Shown here: one piece after another, positions 1 through 13,343 of the stretch
How positions within the stretch are numbered: position 1 is the first letter of the stretch
Layout: each line of letters begins with the position of its first letter
NCBI GenBank assembly: GCA_008694505.1
Contig: VZDJ01000034.1
Coordinates: 5,737,132 to 5,801,131 of the forward strand
Direction: 5' to 3'
DNA from: Cyanoderma ruficeps
Taxonomy: Eukaryota > Chordata > Aves > Passeriformes > Timaliidae
Length of the DNA: 64,000 nucleotides
Program-made: the position numbers and the translations under genes
Notes under the pieces: generated by a model
The model's input: only the letters and a program-made list of their open reading frames with translations
What the model was told of the DNA's origin: nothing
Database searches by the model: none

Positions 1-3000
1 CTCAGTTCTCCACACCAGGTAAGTTTGCCCTGTTTGTTTTAACTCGCTGGGTCTGAAACACAGGGAGTGCAGCCCGGAGCTGCCCAAGCTGCCTGGCATG
101 CATTATTAAAGGCAGCAGATGTTTATTCCCACTGTAGCAGCATTGTTGCTGCAGCACACAGGCACCGTTCATCCGGCCCAGAATGAGGCCAGGCACTCCC
201 TGCTCCGGGATGGATCCAGCCCCACAAAGGGAGGCATTCAGGCACGGCACAACTCGCTAATGGGTTTTGATAAGGGCAGAGACACCCAGTGTACTCCTCA
301 TCACTGCCCCGACCTATTTCACAGCTCATTCTAAACAGATTTGGATGCATAAAATCATCCTAAGCGCCGCATTTAAAGGCATTATCTCCCTAAGCACAGG
401 ATCCCTCCAACACCTCTCCTATATTGATTAAATGACCAACACAGCAAGGATTTACAAGTCCACTATAATAGAAACCATCTCCTCCAGCATCTGCTCATCA
501 GTCCTTTGTGCTCCTTTATCCCCTCCACGCTTTAAGTGGTTTTCCATTTTTTAATAAAATGCATTTCTGGTCACACCATTAAGAGTATCACCAGAACGTA
601 GGAGCGCCGAAAACACTGAAAACAATATTCCTGCACTCAATATTTCTAAACAACCAAACATGGTGTTCAAAGAACAATAATAAAAAAGACAATCACTCTG
701 AAATACGGCCTGGTTTTGTCAGCTAGTGTAGATTTTAAAAGTCAGATGCTTGCATTTTACTTGTCTGCCATTACTGGCAAATTAAAGCTATGAACAAATG
801 CTGCGTAGGCAACAAATAATTCTACTAACACGCCAACAATCACTTTAATCTCTTCCACTTAACAACTCATGAACCTTTTATGAACATAATCTTCTAGAAG
901 GTAGCTGGTAATACAAGATAATCCCAGTACAAGTTTAATTAAAAATACAAACTACATATAGCTCCATGCTTACCAACTCTCTCAGGCTGAAGGAACAGGA
1001 GTGGCTATTATTAATAGCTCTGTTAATCTGGCAAACCGAAGTGCACAGGAACAGGCTAGAGAAGCATTCATCAGACCATTTCCCACTGAAAAAGACTCTC
1101 AAAAATTCTAACTTGCCCTAGCACAGCATTTAAACCCCTCCCCGTTTTAAACAGCTGAACTAAAGCTTGCTTGCAGAGTTACGGATCCCACTTTCATAAA
1201 GAAAATCCAGTACAAGATTATTTCTTGTTATAGGCTACAATGGGATTAATCAGAAACTAAAAATAAAAAAAGCCATTTTCCTTTAGGAAACATAGAATTT
1301 GAGTCACTTGGCTGTCAGATGGAAGTCAACATAGATTTCCTTTGACTGCCAAGAACCTTATTTGACTGGACATGAAAGACATTTGCTATTTTTAAACATA
1401 CCTCATGTAATCATTTAACCAGAGCCCTGTAATTCAGACCGGGGAGCTCTTTCCACATTCAAAAGCTGATCAGAGCACGGGTCTTTACAGTTCTGCTTAA
1501 GAGTTGGCTTCTTTCCAATAAATACAGTTTGCACTCCCAAGCTCCCCTAATAATCATCTGCACAGCTCTTTCCCCTTCTCCGAAACCCAGTCAGAAATAT
1601 TTTCAGCTGCCTGAGAGCCTCCAGAAAGCTTTTTCTGCTGACTCTGACCACAGTCACTGCCTCACACGTGTGGCAAGCAGGAACCAGCCCGGGCAGGCCA
1701 GGCCTGGCCACCGATGGCCACTCCGTGGTCACGGGTGTGTCCAGCTCCTCACCGCCCTGGGCACATGAAACCCAAAATTCCACTCTACCCTGCCACCAGC
1801 CAGACTGTCACAGACACAGGAGTGGCACCGACCTGTGTCCTGAACCTGAATCACTTTGTCACCTCAAGCCCCAGCTGAGAAACTCGGAGCTGTACAGCTA
1901 CTCAGAGTCACAGAAGGAATTCTCTTTAACAGAGATGAGCAAATCCATCTCTGGTGAACTCTCCTGACACACAGAGAGCCAAGTGATGTGTAGGTGAGCT
2001 CTCACATTCCTTTTGAGAAGCACATTGCCCAAACCCTTGAGTTTGCCACATTTTTTTGTTCCATTTTCCCTCTGGATGAGACTGTGCCATGGTGAAAGGC
2101 ACCGTGAGGGCTCTTTTTCACACCAAGAAAATAGCAAGAAATCCCATGCTGGAGGAAAAAAGTGCACAAGCAAGCAAAATTAAACCTTGTGATCTAACAC
2201 AGATTCCTTCAAACGTGTTTCAGCTCTGACACTTCACGGAGAACTAAAGGCATAGCAAATATTTTTTGCCTCCTACAAGAGAGAATCAAATCTTAGACAC
2301 GGCTGAATGAGTTACCACTACAGAGAAATGTGGGTTTCCTCAAGCTCAGGATCATCAAAAAAGCCAGACTACACAAAGGCTTTGTCCTCTCAGGAACACT
2401 CTCCACTAATGGGAGCAGACAAATGCAATTCCCGTGGATTTCCAGCTCCTGCAGGGATCTGGGAGGGTGCTGGGGCTCACAGGAAGGACTCTCACATGTG
2501 CAAGGCAAGCCCTTCAGATGCTGCACTGGAACAGCATTTAGCAGCTCCCTCCTCTAAAATGATTTGATGCATTTCACTACCCAGGGCTACCCCAAATGTC
2601 AGACTCCTTCATCTCCAGGCAGTTTCTCACTGATGTGAAAGCTTCCAATTCAGGCAGCCTTCAGCCCCCAGAGCACTCAAGGTTTGTTTTGATACCAGTG
2701 CCTTAAAAAAAAACAAACAACAAAACCAAAAAAAAAAATCCCAAAAAACGACAACAACAACAAAAAAAAACCCCTAAAAATTGCACTGTGCTATAGAGAC
2801 AACACTGGCAGCCCCTCCTGACAGCCAATTTCTCTGCAGTCCAAATTCAGAGCTAATCAAGTCACCAGAGCAGGCACACGAGGCAGCTCCTCCTGACAAA
2901 CACTTAACATCTGCAGCCTCCTGAAACACCAGACATTTCTCCACAGCTGCACAAGTCAAACTGTGCTATGGATGACTGGCCCCTGAAGTCCTATTTCTGC

Positions 3001-6000
3001 AAGCAGGAACTGATGACCTGAGAACTGTGAACATCAAGGAACTAAGCAGGCAGCAATCTCCCAGGGACCTTAAGCCACGCTGCCCAAACAGGCTCTGCCC
3101 ACACAAAAATCCGCTCCTTTCAAAATTTCAAGTATTTTTTTGAGGCACGAGCACCGAAAACAAGGGGTTTTCTGCTGCCAAGAGGTACTTCTAAGGTACC
3201 TTTTAACTTTGGTGTCTTTCTGTATCAACATAATGTGGAAAATGAATGCAGTGAATCTCAAAAAAGAAAAACCAAAAAACCAACTGGAGGGGAAAAAAGC
3301 AAGTGACATTCAAGAAATGAGGCAAACTCATGCACACGCCTAAGTACACTCACCACAGAAGGAAACCCTCCTGCCCCAGCCATGCTCCCTGACAATTGTT
3401 TGTTTAAGTTTTATTTTAGAGTTTAAGGAATATTTTGGTTTTACTTGTGACACCAGCTCACTACAGCCACCACCTCTTCTCTAATCACAGCCCAGACAGA
3501 AAGGCCACAGCAGCCCCAAAACACATCCAGGCACACAGAGAATAGGCCTGCTTGGACTTCAAACAGAAACTTCAGATCACAGAGGGATCAGTGTTTCCTG
3601 CACTGCAAGTATTAATCTCTTCTGCCTAATTTTCCTCCCTGGAGCCCGCCCTTCCTCTCCCCAGGGGAGAGAACACAGATTTGATTCTTCATACACCCAC
3701 TGGACCACAGACAGATTTAAAGAACCTTATTTAAATGAGGTGCAAATTACGTTGCTACTGAACTGGATTCTACAGAATGTATTTTTATTAAAACCAAACA
3801 TGTACATAGGAAATATCCCCTGGCTTTCCTCAGCCTCCAGTCGAGTGACTCCACCTCTTTCCATCCTGGAAGGCTCATTCAGCATTCAGAATTCCACCTC
3901 TGCGCACCTGCAAGTGAAATCCCAGCTGCATGGAGTTTCAGGAGGTAGAGAGAAGGTTCCTCAGGGAATATTTCCAGTATTGACTGGGAAGGGCTCCCTG
4001 CAGGAACAGGACTCAGCACCAGCAACGCTCAGAGCTGCCCTGCCTCATCCTTCCGCTCCACTGAAAGCACAAATACGTAAACCAAGGGCAAGGTTGTTTC
4101 TGCAAAGCTTATTTTAAAGGCAAACTTGATTCAGGACAAGAATTACAGCATAAAGGAGCTCTGAAAACCATGGAAAACAGCAAACCAGAAATTTATTCTG
4201 AAACTTTTAAGGAAAAAAAATTAATATGAGCTCGAATTTGGCATCTAACAGAGGAGGCATTTTAAAAAACAATAAGAATAATTTCCATTCAACAGCAAGG
4301 AATTAGATATTCTCTACAGCTGCTGGTATGGCAGATCCTGAGCTACTTTGGACAAGAAATACCAAATAGATACATCGGGACACGAAATAAATGCAAAGAT
4401 ACAACCTACAGCTGCCATCAGAACTCGGCTTTTAAGTAAAAGAAGAGCAAATGTCTTAAACTCAAAGGCACAGTGAGAAATTGGTGATCTGTAGTGACAT
4501 GGAACAGAGCTCAGTGATGTTTTGATTCTAATATACCATTATATATATTTATGTTTTTAATGCATTAACTACCTGTTTCACGATCACTGCGAAAAGGAAA
4601 CGTCATGTTTAACTAAGTTAAACACATTTTAGATTAGCAGAGTAAACAGACACAGCAAATTGGCACTTTCTTATTGCCCAACAGCCATAAAACCCCCTGA
4701 TAACGAGGCACCCTCACACCTCTTTTGTAAGCACAAGAACACAACTGCCATGAGTTACTTGGCTCAAGGTCATGCAGTGAGTTTTGGGAGTTTTTTAACT
4801 GTCTGGAGCACAATCCAAATACTGTGATACCAACATCTAAATTCTTGTCAGGAATTAACAACCTGGAATCTTCCCAGTCTCTCATTGTCTGCCTGCACCC
4901 TGACCCTTTATCATCTCCAGAAGTTAAACATTTTACCTAATTATAATATCTGTGGGATCCAATTCAGGAAACAGGTTCAAACAGAACATCATGAACAAGA
5001 AGCTCACCAGGGATCCCTCCCGGCCTCTGCTGCTCTCCAAGAACATCCAAGAAGTTCTCCCAGCAAGGAGGAGTGTGAGTGTAACTTCTGGGGACTCTCA
5101 AGACTTGACTAAACATACACAAAAGTAATTACATTCCACATCTTGCTGAAGCCATACTTTGGGACAAAAGCAGTGGAAGGAGTTATTTGATGACTAATTA
5201 GCGCAGGGAAGAGCGTGTTAATTGAGGCAGGGCTGCAGAGAGCAGCGAGGACCCAGAGAACACCAGCGCAGCACTTCCACTGCTCACGCTCCAAAGAGAA
5301 GCAGTTGCACAATAAAACCCAACAATGAAGGACTGAGGCTATTCAGCATGAAGACAAGCAGGAAATAAGAATCAAATGACTTTTTCCAGGCAGAAGAATG
5401 AGCAGATATGCTGTTTACAGGCTGTTTAACACAGCCAGCCCTGGAAGGTGAGCTGTGACAGGGACTGAGACTCGGGGGGGAAAAGAAACATCCTCAAACA
5501 CTCACATTAATCACCAAAAAGCAGAACAGAGAGAATCTCAAAGTCTGCAGGGGGGAAATGGGCAGAATGATGAAAAAACCCCAGCAGAGGTACGAAATAA
5601 ACATGTCACAAGTCACATTTCTAGTGACCTGCTAAAGGACACGTGAAATACAGGAACGTGTCACTGATAAACCCAGAACCTCCCTGTGAATTAGTACAAT
5701 TAAAACCAACTTTCACATCACCAGACTGTGTGCACCACTGCCTTTTCACCTATAGCTCCAACAGCTCAGAGCTCTGATGAAGCATTCGAACAGCAGCCAG
5801 GACTGTTCCAGCAGAGCAGAAAAGAACCTGGATTGTGCCTCAGTTTTCCTCCAAGAGCAAGATTCCCCTGATCAACCACAGCCAGGAGGGGCAAATCAAG
5901 GGGGTAAGCCCGTGGGGAGTCCCCAGCCGGGCACTGGACACACAGGAATCCAAGTGTACAGGTAAATAGGTTTGTTGAATCATTGAGCAAAGGTTCTCAT

Positions 6001-8494
6001 CTGAAGGGTTCATGTTGGAAGGCAAGTAACATAATTCAGTGGTTTAAGGAGCAGTCAGAGCCAGGTCTATTAAGTTTCATGAAAATGAATGACCTTAGAG
6101 ACATAAATTAGATTTCCTGCATCTCACTCCCAGTTTGTAGAAATGAGGATTAAGTGTTTAAATCTCCTGCACCGACCTCATTAGAAGATCTTTAAGGAAG
6201 ACACCGCATTCCTTCTTAGCCAGGTACCAAAGGACACACAATCACTGGTAAATTGTGTTTCTTTCAGCTGAAGCAGGAAGCCAGTGCTCTGGTGAACCTG
6301 TGTTCTTCCTTCATTCAAAGCCCATCTGAAGGTCCCAATTGTCCCTTTGTTACTGGGTATTTCTCAGGGAAACACAACCCTTAAAGCACTAGAATCCCAT
6401 GATCTACAGCACTTTCTTCTTTCATATTCATGACACTTTTCATGTAAACGTATTCCAGTCCCTTGTGGATGCTGGCATCAGCAGACTCCTGCCATATAGG
6501 CACTTGTTTAAGAAGATTCATAATCCTTAAACACATATATTTAATAGATTTGATATTTAGCACAAAGCTGCTGATCCCCTAACACCCTATAATGCACAGT
6601 TAATTACCAACTGAATTTGCCATTTCCTTTAAACCAGGGAGTAAACTGGTTGCCAAAACAGTAAGCTTGGACAGAAACCATCATATTTTGGTTTAATTCT
6701 CTATTTCACCACTCCAAAACACTCCAGTCTAGATCGTCCTGCCTTACATTGCAATGCAGCCACACCATGACCGCAGGTGCTCAGGTTTAAAACACGGGGC
6801 AGCTCTACCAGCTCTCTCCAGGCCACTGTGATCTCAGCAGCACGAGAGGAAAGGCCTCTCTGGCCGAGTTTCTGTTAGAATTTTAACGATATTAGCTGAA
6901 ATGAGACCACGTGTCACTTTGTGCAATACACGGTTGTGGAACGGGCAGTGCTAAAAGTCTGCGGAGCCAAGCCCTGAGTGCAGGGCTGGGATCCCAGGAG
7001 CCAGAGCCATTTCCTCAAGCACAGACACTACAGGGCTGCTGGATGTCACCTGTCCTTGAGGGAAGGGAAACTGGCACCTTCCACGGGCACCGAACACCTG
7101 CTGGATGTCTCACACTGACATTCGTGGGGAAAACGGTATAAACACACACACGGATTCCTATCAAACCAGAGAAAAGCTGGGTTTCCTGAAAGTTTTAACA
7201 GCGACTTCTCACTGGTAAGAAATTCTGCTCCTTTACTGGTTTTATTCATTTTTAGTACAGGACAGGAATGTTTTTTCTATGTATTTTACCAACAGTTGTA
7301 GGAGATGCCTGCTCCCAGACCAGCTGACACTGCCAGTGCTTCCTGAGAGCTCCAAAGAAAAAGGAGAATCTGCAGGAAGATGGGCCCAGTGCCCAAGAAC
7401 TTGTCTGCTTCCACCCCAAACCAGTTGGCCACATGAAAAGGACCAACATAAAGGAGACACTGCTCATCACCCCGACTGAAATATTTATTAGCACTGGATG
7501 ACACAACTTCCTTTCTCTTCCTTTATCCCCTTTCCTCAGAGAAAACAAACTTCCCTAATTCACCTCGCTTCCCCCTTCCCCCCTCCCCAATTCCCTCCTT
7601 CTCTTATTTCATGCCAGTAACTTGGAGTGCATAATGAATTTCCAACCAGCCTGCCACGACAGTCATCTCAGCAATAACCAACATTCCTGAAAGTTTTGTG
7701 CAAGCCAGCAGATGGATAGGAAAAAACTCTCTAATTAATTACATCCCCAGTAAGGCATGGCCAGACAGAAAGCAGCATTTGGGGTTTTGCTTGGCAGCCA
7801 GGAGCCCGTAGGCACAGCCGTGTTATTGCCCACTCAGCTGTTAGGAAGGACAGTGGAAAAAAAGAGGATTTCACTGGCAGCAGGGATGGAGGGAGCAAAC
7901 TTCAGGACTTACAAGCTCCTGTCTCCTCGGCAGAAACACTAAAACAGAACCTTCATTAGTTCTGCTGAGCAGGAAAATAAATTTACACTCCAGCCCTCAG
8001 TGCCTGTATAGGAAAGATCATGTAACAGCCATCATCATAAAAGAGAAATCCTGTTACATATTTGAAACAGGCCAAAATTGACTCTCAGTACTAGGGATTA
8101 ATAATACCACAGTAACTTTTTTTATTACAGACAAGTAGATTAAATACATAGATTAACGAAGACCTCAAAATTAACGAGCACTCATTTTCTTCCACTTATC
8201 CTGAATCTTATAATGTGAACTGGTCTCTCATTTGTGTTCTGCAGGAAGAACAAAAGACAACCTACACAGTCAGAGAATAGCCCATTTTTCAGTAACTCAA
8301 TCATCAAAACTCACTTTTTAATCTATCGAATTTATGCGATACCTAAGGTGATCCACATTTGCGGAATTGCTCTTCTAACATAATTAAGATGCCAAATGCA
8401 AATAGAACCGTTTCTGTCTGGAATCCAGAGAAACACCAGCAGCTCCGACACAACGCATTCCAAACACAATTTCTAAGAATTCCACAGAAAAAGA

Positions 8495-8515
8495 AAACAA
8501 CAACAACAACAACAA
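8495..8515. repeat. (AAC)n microsatellite
   Basis: Uninterrupted AAC/CAA triplet run of about six units in otherwise unique sequence. Confidence 0.8.
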
Positions 8516-8972
8516 AAAGGTGATCATTACCCCCGCCGGGCACAGAGGGAAAAGCGATGTTTGTATCCTCGCTAGTTTCACTTTTCTCTAGGTCAGTGTA
8601 CAATTCTGGGCGCTCAGTGAACTAACAAACACTTGCATTAAAAAACAAACCCAGAGCCGAAGCACACAACACCTATTGAGGCAGGCACAGCCGGGCTGAT
8701 ATTTCGATCTGTTTGTGCTTTTCAGTCCCTTCCAGCCAGCCCTTGCCCCTGTGGGCTGCGAAGGCAGAAGGAGCCAGGGCAGCATTCATATCTTGTTTGC
8801 TCCTTTGTTCCCCCATCAGCCTCTCTGAAAGGAGCACTTGGGCACAGCCACCAACGTTAGCAAAGCCTGTGTGAAACGCTGCTGGCAAAGCCGCAGCCAG
8901 AGCACAAAGCTGCCTTGTGGATCCTGCTCCCCAACACCTCTGCCCCTCCGAGGAGGGCACGGATTTTCTTCC

Positions 8973-8990
8973 CAGCAGCAGCAGCAGCAG
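8973..8990. repeat. (CAG)6 microsatellite
   Basis: Six perfect CAG triplets. No coding exon overlaps it, so it is a simple repeat and not a polyglutamine tract. Confidence 0.75.
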
Positions 8991-9949
8991 CTTGCAGGAA
9001 AAGCCATTCCCCGAGTGCAGCTGATCACACTCCGGCTCCCTGTGCCACCTTCCTCGGTGCCAGCCCCGCACACCTCCCCAGCTCCCCGTTCCAGCAATCC
9101 AACTCCACGGCACTAACCTGCAAACTTCACGGCAGGCAGCTTGAAAAAAAAGCACGTTAAATAAACAGGCCTCCAATCAATAGGGGGTTTGTTCTGTTAT
9201 AGTTCAAAGATGGGTTTCGCTTAAAAATACACCGTATTTTAGGCCTATTGATTTAAATTTAAGCTCTGAGCTAAAATCAGAGAGTATGCATCCTTTTAAG
9301 TCAAGCAGGACGATTTGTTGAGACTTCGTGCAACTGAGACAACAGCAAAATATAGCAAAACCAGAGTGAAAAATAGCCAAACATTAAAAACAGTCAGTCT
9401 AGCCAGGACACCACCTAAAAAAACCCAAACACCAGTTCATTAGAAACTTAGAGTTGCTTGTTTTGAGTCCATCTGGGATTTTTAATGGTTAACTCCAACC
9501 CCAGCCACCCCTTTCTAATTTACGTCCTTGCTCCCTCATCTCATTTCAGGACCACATAATAACTAATTGTTTTCCAATTGTCATTATTTTTCCAGCTAGA
9601 AATGAAGCACAGTTCGGGCACTGTGTGACCTGGCACTGAGGCTCAGGGCTGCCAGTGAAGTCAGAGCTGCCCTGGGGCAGTCCCGGGCTGTGAAGAGCCC
9701 TGCTGGGAGGACGGGCACCTTCTGCAGGGCCAAGACCCCTCCACTAACACACATTTACTCAATTCTCTGTGCTCCCAGCACACCTGTGTGCCCTCCCTCT
9801 CCCGAAAGTGAAATAAGTTCGTTATGGGCGAAACAACCGCCCGGCGTGGCTTCCACAGGAAGGTGCATTTTGGAGCTGTGAGAATAAATTTACGGATTGA
9901 GCGTTATTTTTAAAAGCCAGTTATTAATCCACAACATCAAAATCCAGTT

Positions 9950-10175
9950 TACAGGATCACAGAATTTCCTGAGCTGGAAGGGAGCCACAAGGAACAGAGT
10001 CCAGCTCTCAGCCCTGCCCAGACACCCCAAAATCCCAGCCTGTGCATCCCTGGGAGCAGTGTCCAAACCCTCCTGGAGCTCTGGCAGCCTCGGAGCTGTG
10101 ACAATTCCACCCTCTGGGGGAAGAGCCTTTCCCAAAATCCAACCTGACCCACCCCTGGCACAGTTCCGTCAGTTC
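9950..10175 (-). mobile_element. CR1 LINE 3' fragment, antisense to + strand
   Basis: Begins with the reversed CR1 tail (a 'gatcacagaat' block), then 'gagctggaagggagcc' and later CR1 blocks such as 'cctgtgcatccctggg' and 'gtccaaaccctcctggagctc'. Strongly 5'-truncated, as is usual for avian CR1. It has no coding capacity left. Confidence 0.7.
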
Positions 10176-11189
10176 ACAAATCACACACACCACATCTCCT
10201 TAAACCCATGGCTGTTGTCACTTCCTGGCCTTTTGCTGTGGCAGCCCTGAATCCTCACCCACGGCTCCACAGGAGGGACTGTGCAGGCAAACAACCCCCT
10301 GCAAGGCAAAACAAACCCCTGGGTGCAGAGAAATCTCTGCCTGCTAAGCCAGGAATGACTGCTGAGGGCAGGCCTGGCTCTCCTGGTCCCACTCACCTTT
10401 TCTGCCCAGGAAATTCTCCCTGTTTCACACAGGAGTATCAGGAGCTTGGTCTGGGTGCAGAGTTACCCTTCCCAGTCTCTGCACAGAGAGGCAGCACAAG
10501 GGTTTCCCTGCACCTCTCTGAACTCACAGCCCTCATGCAGACAACAGCCACAGTCTCTGGCCACACCAAAGCTGAGAGTGGGAGAAAAACACCCAAAAAG
10601 TGTCCTCAACCCAGAGGCAACCACCACATTTTATTCAGGTAAGGAAAATGAAGTCATTTACCTCAATTACACACTGAAGTCAGCTAAAGAGTCAAAACCA
10701 AAACTCAGAGACCTCATGATTAAGCTGTGACAGCCACTGTTTCCTGTTTTCCAAAGGATCCAGCCCACTGGCAAGTTTTGCTCAACAACCACGTTATTTT
10801 TCACTCCCTTCTGCACACCTCAGCATCACCAGCTAGCTGATGTCACCAGTGAGCCAACCGAGATTTTGCCATCCCTCAGCAGCCTAACAACCCCAAATCT
10901 CAACCCCTTGTCGCTCTTTTCCATCCTCAGCACCACCACAGCCCTGTGACGAGGAAGAGGCTGCACCCAGTGACCCCAAGGGTCCCCTCCAGCTCCAGAC
11001 ATCCTACAATTCTACACCTGGTCTGGGCCTTTTTACAGATGCTGCTGAAAAAAAAAATAAAACACAAAAGCCTGAAACAATCACCAGAAAGGGAAACCGT
11101 GTATACACTGAAGTCAACCCCTGCACTTCCTCTTGCTTTTGTAATCCCGAGCCTTTTATGTGACGTGTCCCTCCCCTGACAGCAGCTTC

Positions 11190-11720
11190 CCCGGCTCACG
11201 CAGAGCTCCGGGACAAACCCCCAAGGGCAGCACGGGGCTCCGAGGGGCAGCGGCGTTTATCTCCAGCGGGAATGCGGGCGCAGGAGGCGCGGAAGGGAGG
11301 AAAGTTGCTCGGGTTCAATGGAGTGCACTTCCCATCCTCACCTCGCGTGCTCCCGGCTCCATTCACCCCGCGCACACGCACCGCCTGCGCGCCCTTCGGC
11401 CGCTATTTCACTCCCTTCTCCCTCCCGGGCACCAAAAGGCCGCGCCGGGGGAGGCAGGGCAGGGGCAAGGAAAGGCTGCCGGGGCTCGGTGCGGCCCCGC
11501 TCCGCCGAAAAAGGCGCCGTGCGAGGCAGCGGAGTCCCGGAGGCGACGAGCGCAGAAGAACAATGAGCTCCCAGCCCGGGCATTGTGTGCAGCCACCTCC
11601 TGCTCTTCCCTCCGGAGCCGGCCACCGACACCCAAAATCGCTCCTGGGCCACGCCGGGCACGGGAACCGGCCCCCTCCGGCACCCGTGGGGCAAACTCGA
11701 GCGGCAAAACCAGGAGGAGA
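11190..11720. promoter_or_regulatory. CpG-rich patch, possible second promoter/alternative first exon
   Basis: Base composition changes abruptly here to GC-rich sequence with many CpG dinucleotides, in contrast to the AT-rich flanks. It lies about 1.3 kb downstream (in RERE direction) of the main island. On the minus strand a good donor, GCGAG followed by GTGAGG, ends a possible exon at 11342. Several long open frames cross the patch on both strands. They reflect high GC and none resembles a protein I know. An alternative RERE promoter is an inference. Confidence 0.4.
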
Positions 11721-11812
11721 TGTCTTTAGCAGAAGCGCTTTTATTATCATTAGAAACGTTTCCACGCCTCTTAACCACCATGGATTTCTCAATTCTAAGG
11801 CAGCTGGGTATA

Positions 11813-11862
11813 GAAAAAAAAGAAAAAGAGGAAAAAAAAAAAGGAAAAAAGAAAACCCCAAA
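11813..11862. repeat. A/G-rich low-complexity tract
   Basis: Almost pure purine run of A-tracts broken by single or paired G on the + strand. A similar but shorter tract lies near 12486-12520. Confidence 0.75.
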
Positions 11863-12825
11863 ATGTTTGCCTAGCAATACCAGAACGATAAAAATAATGT
11901 TGTGCATTGCATATTATTAAAAAAATTGACATGTGCCTTTCACAACTAAGCACTACTTCTTTTGACACAGTGTTCATTTTCATCTGGTTAAACCCCACAT
12001 TTTCCAACAGGCACACCACCTGAATTGTCACATCAGGTCTGTTCTGAGAAGGCATTTTTACTGAATTCTAACAGGATGAACTAGTGCATGAGGCTCCTCA
12101 ATTCAGCTGCACTGGTGCACAAGCAAAATAACACCTTTGATTCCAATAATTGGCCAATGTAAGGCAGGAGTAAACAGCCATCAGACAGCAGCCTGCTGAC
12201 TGCATAAAAACCCTCTGAGCTCCTCATCTCCAAGAACGCTGCTGCTTCGAGGAAAAACTCAGCTTAAGAACTCAGCAAACCAAAATAACTGCAAGCAGCC
12301 TGTAAAAATAAATCTAAGGGCAGAGACACCTCAACAATGAATCATATTGTTTTCTCCCCAGCAATTTCTTGAGCAGTCAGTTTCAGCAATGAAGCCTCCA
12401 ATGTTGTCTACCTCCTACTACTTTCCTGATTCTGGGCATCTTCTCTTCACGCTTTAGAAAGAGAAATGGGAACAAAACAAACGAAAGAGAAAAAAAAAAG
12501 AAAAAAAGGAAAGAGAAAACCCCACCCCTTTCTATGCTACTGAAAATATTATGATTAAATCAATTTGCATAAAATCTTCATTTCAGGATTCCATAGCTAC
12601 ACACATGAAAGCAAGCGTGCCTTTTAAACAAGCTAAGTCGTTCTCCCGGGTGCGTGCACTTAAATCATATATAACTCACACACCCCCTTTATTTGGGTGC
12701 TTAACAAGTTAAGCCTTTCCCCCGAGCACATTATTCCTACGGAGCATCAGGCAGGCACGACAGACGAGCAGCAAAACAACGAAATAAATAAAGAAAACGC
12801 GGATATAACAAACAAATAACCCCCA

Positions 12826-12854
12826 AACACACACACATGCACACACACACAGAC
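12826..12854. repeat. (CA)n microsatellite
   Basis: CA/AC dinucleotide run with one TG interruption, immediately left of the CpG island. Confidence 0.75.
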
Positions 12855-12996
12855 AGAACTCCGCCGAGGCGCCCGGTGTCCCCGCGGGAACATCCCCGCA
12901 GCCCCGGCGGGGCTCGCTCCCTCCCCGCGCCCCCCGGGGGCGGCCGCGGCCTCTCCCCGCCACCGCGGCCCCGCGGCGCGCCCGCCGCCCACCCAC

Positions 12997-13250
12997 CTCG
13001 GCGGGCTCTACACCATCCGCGGCGGCTCCGGGGCGCTGCCGGGACAAAGCGGCGGCGGCGGCGGCGGCAGCAGCGGCGGCGGCGGCGCGGGGTGGGGGGA
13101 GAGAGCGGCGGGGACCCCGCGCGGTGCCTCAGCAGCGGCAGCCCAGGGGCATCTTCCCGGGGAACAAGGAGGGGACGGAGCCGGAGGAGGAGGAGGAGGA
13201 GGAGGAGGAGGAGGAGGAGGANCCCTGCCCTCGCGCACGCACGCACCGCG
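12997..13250 (-). other. RERE: Putative non-coding exon 1 of RERE
   Basis: On the minus strand the island contains GCCGAG followed by GTGGGTGGG, a usable 5' splice site, which would put the exon end at 12997. Upstream are GGC- and CCT-type triplet runs typical of GC-rich 5' UTRs. The start is only approximate, set between the triplet run and the CCAAT boxes near 13.3 kb. Long open frames here translate to poly-Leu/Arg/Pro and are not believable proteins. Confidence 0.3.
13183..13222. repeat. (GGA)n run ending in an ambiguous base
   Basis: About 13 GGA triplets on the + strand (TCC on the probable RERE sense strand), ending at an N at 13222. The N probably marks where the read or assembly could not settle the repeat length, so the copy number is unreliable. 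Confidence 0.85.
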
Positions 13251-13298
13251 GGCGCCCAGCAACGCCGCCGGCCGCGCGCCCCGCCAGTATCGCCGCCC

Positions 13299-13343
13299 GC
13301 CATTGGCCGCCGGGTCACGCGGCGCGGCGCGGCGGCCAATGGC
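13299..13343. promoter_or_regulatory. Divergent CCAAT-box palindrome
   Basis: Two 14-bp arms (13299-13312 and 13330-13343) are perfect reverse complements around a 17-bp spacer. Each arm holds one CCAAT pentamer, on the minus strand at 13302-13306 and on the plus strand at 13336-13340. Opposed CCAAT (NF-Y) sites inside a CpG island are typical of promoters that fire both ways. An AT-rich TATA-like 'atttaaa' follows on the + strand at 13361-13367. Confidence 0.6.

Larger units (their letters stand above)
1..12996 (-). other. RERE: Probable RERE intron 1 (no exon seen)
   Basis: No stretch in these 13 kb gives a recognisable protein or a convincing pair of splice sites around an open frame on either strand. 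Much of it is AT-rich unique sequence with short simple repeats. In human, RERE lies next to ENO1 on the same strand with its 5' end towards ENO1, and it has very long 5' introns. With the CpG island at 12.85-13.43 kb as its promoter, this block would be the start of RERE intron 1. The assignment rests on synteny, not on any RERE coding sequence in the window. Confidence 0.45.

Noticed and set aside
11160..11907. Overlapping frames of 150-200 codons on both strands at the second CpG patch
   Set aside because: Open only because of GC content and poly-A/poly-purine. No domain, no shared splice sites.
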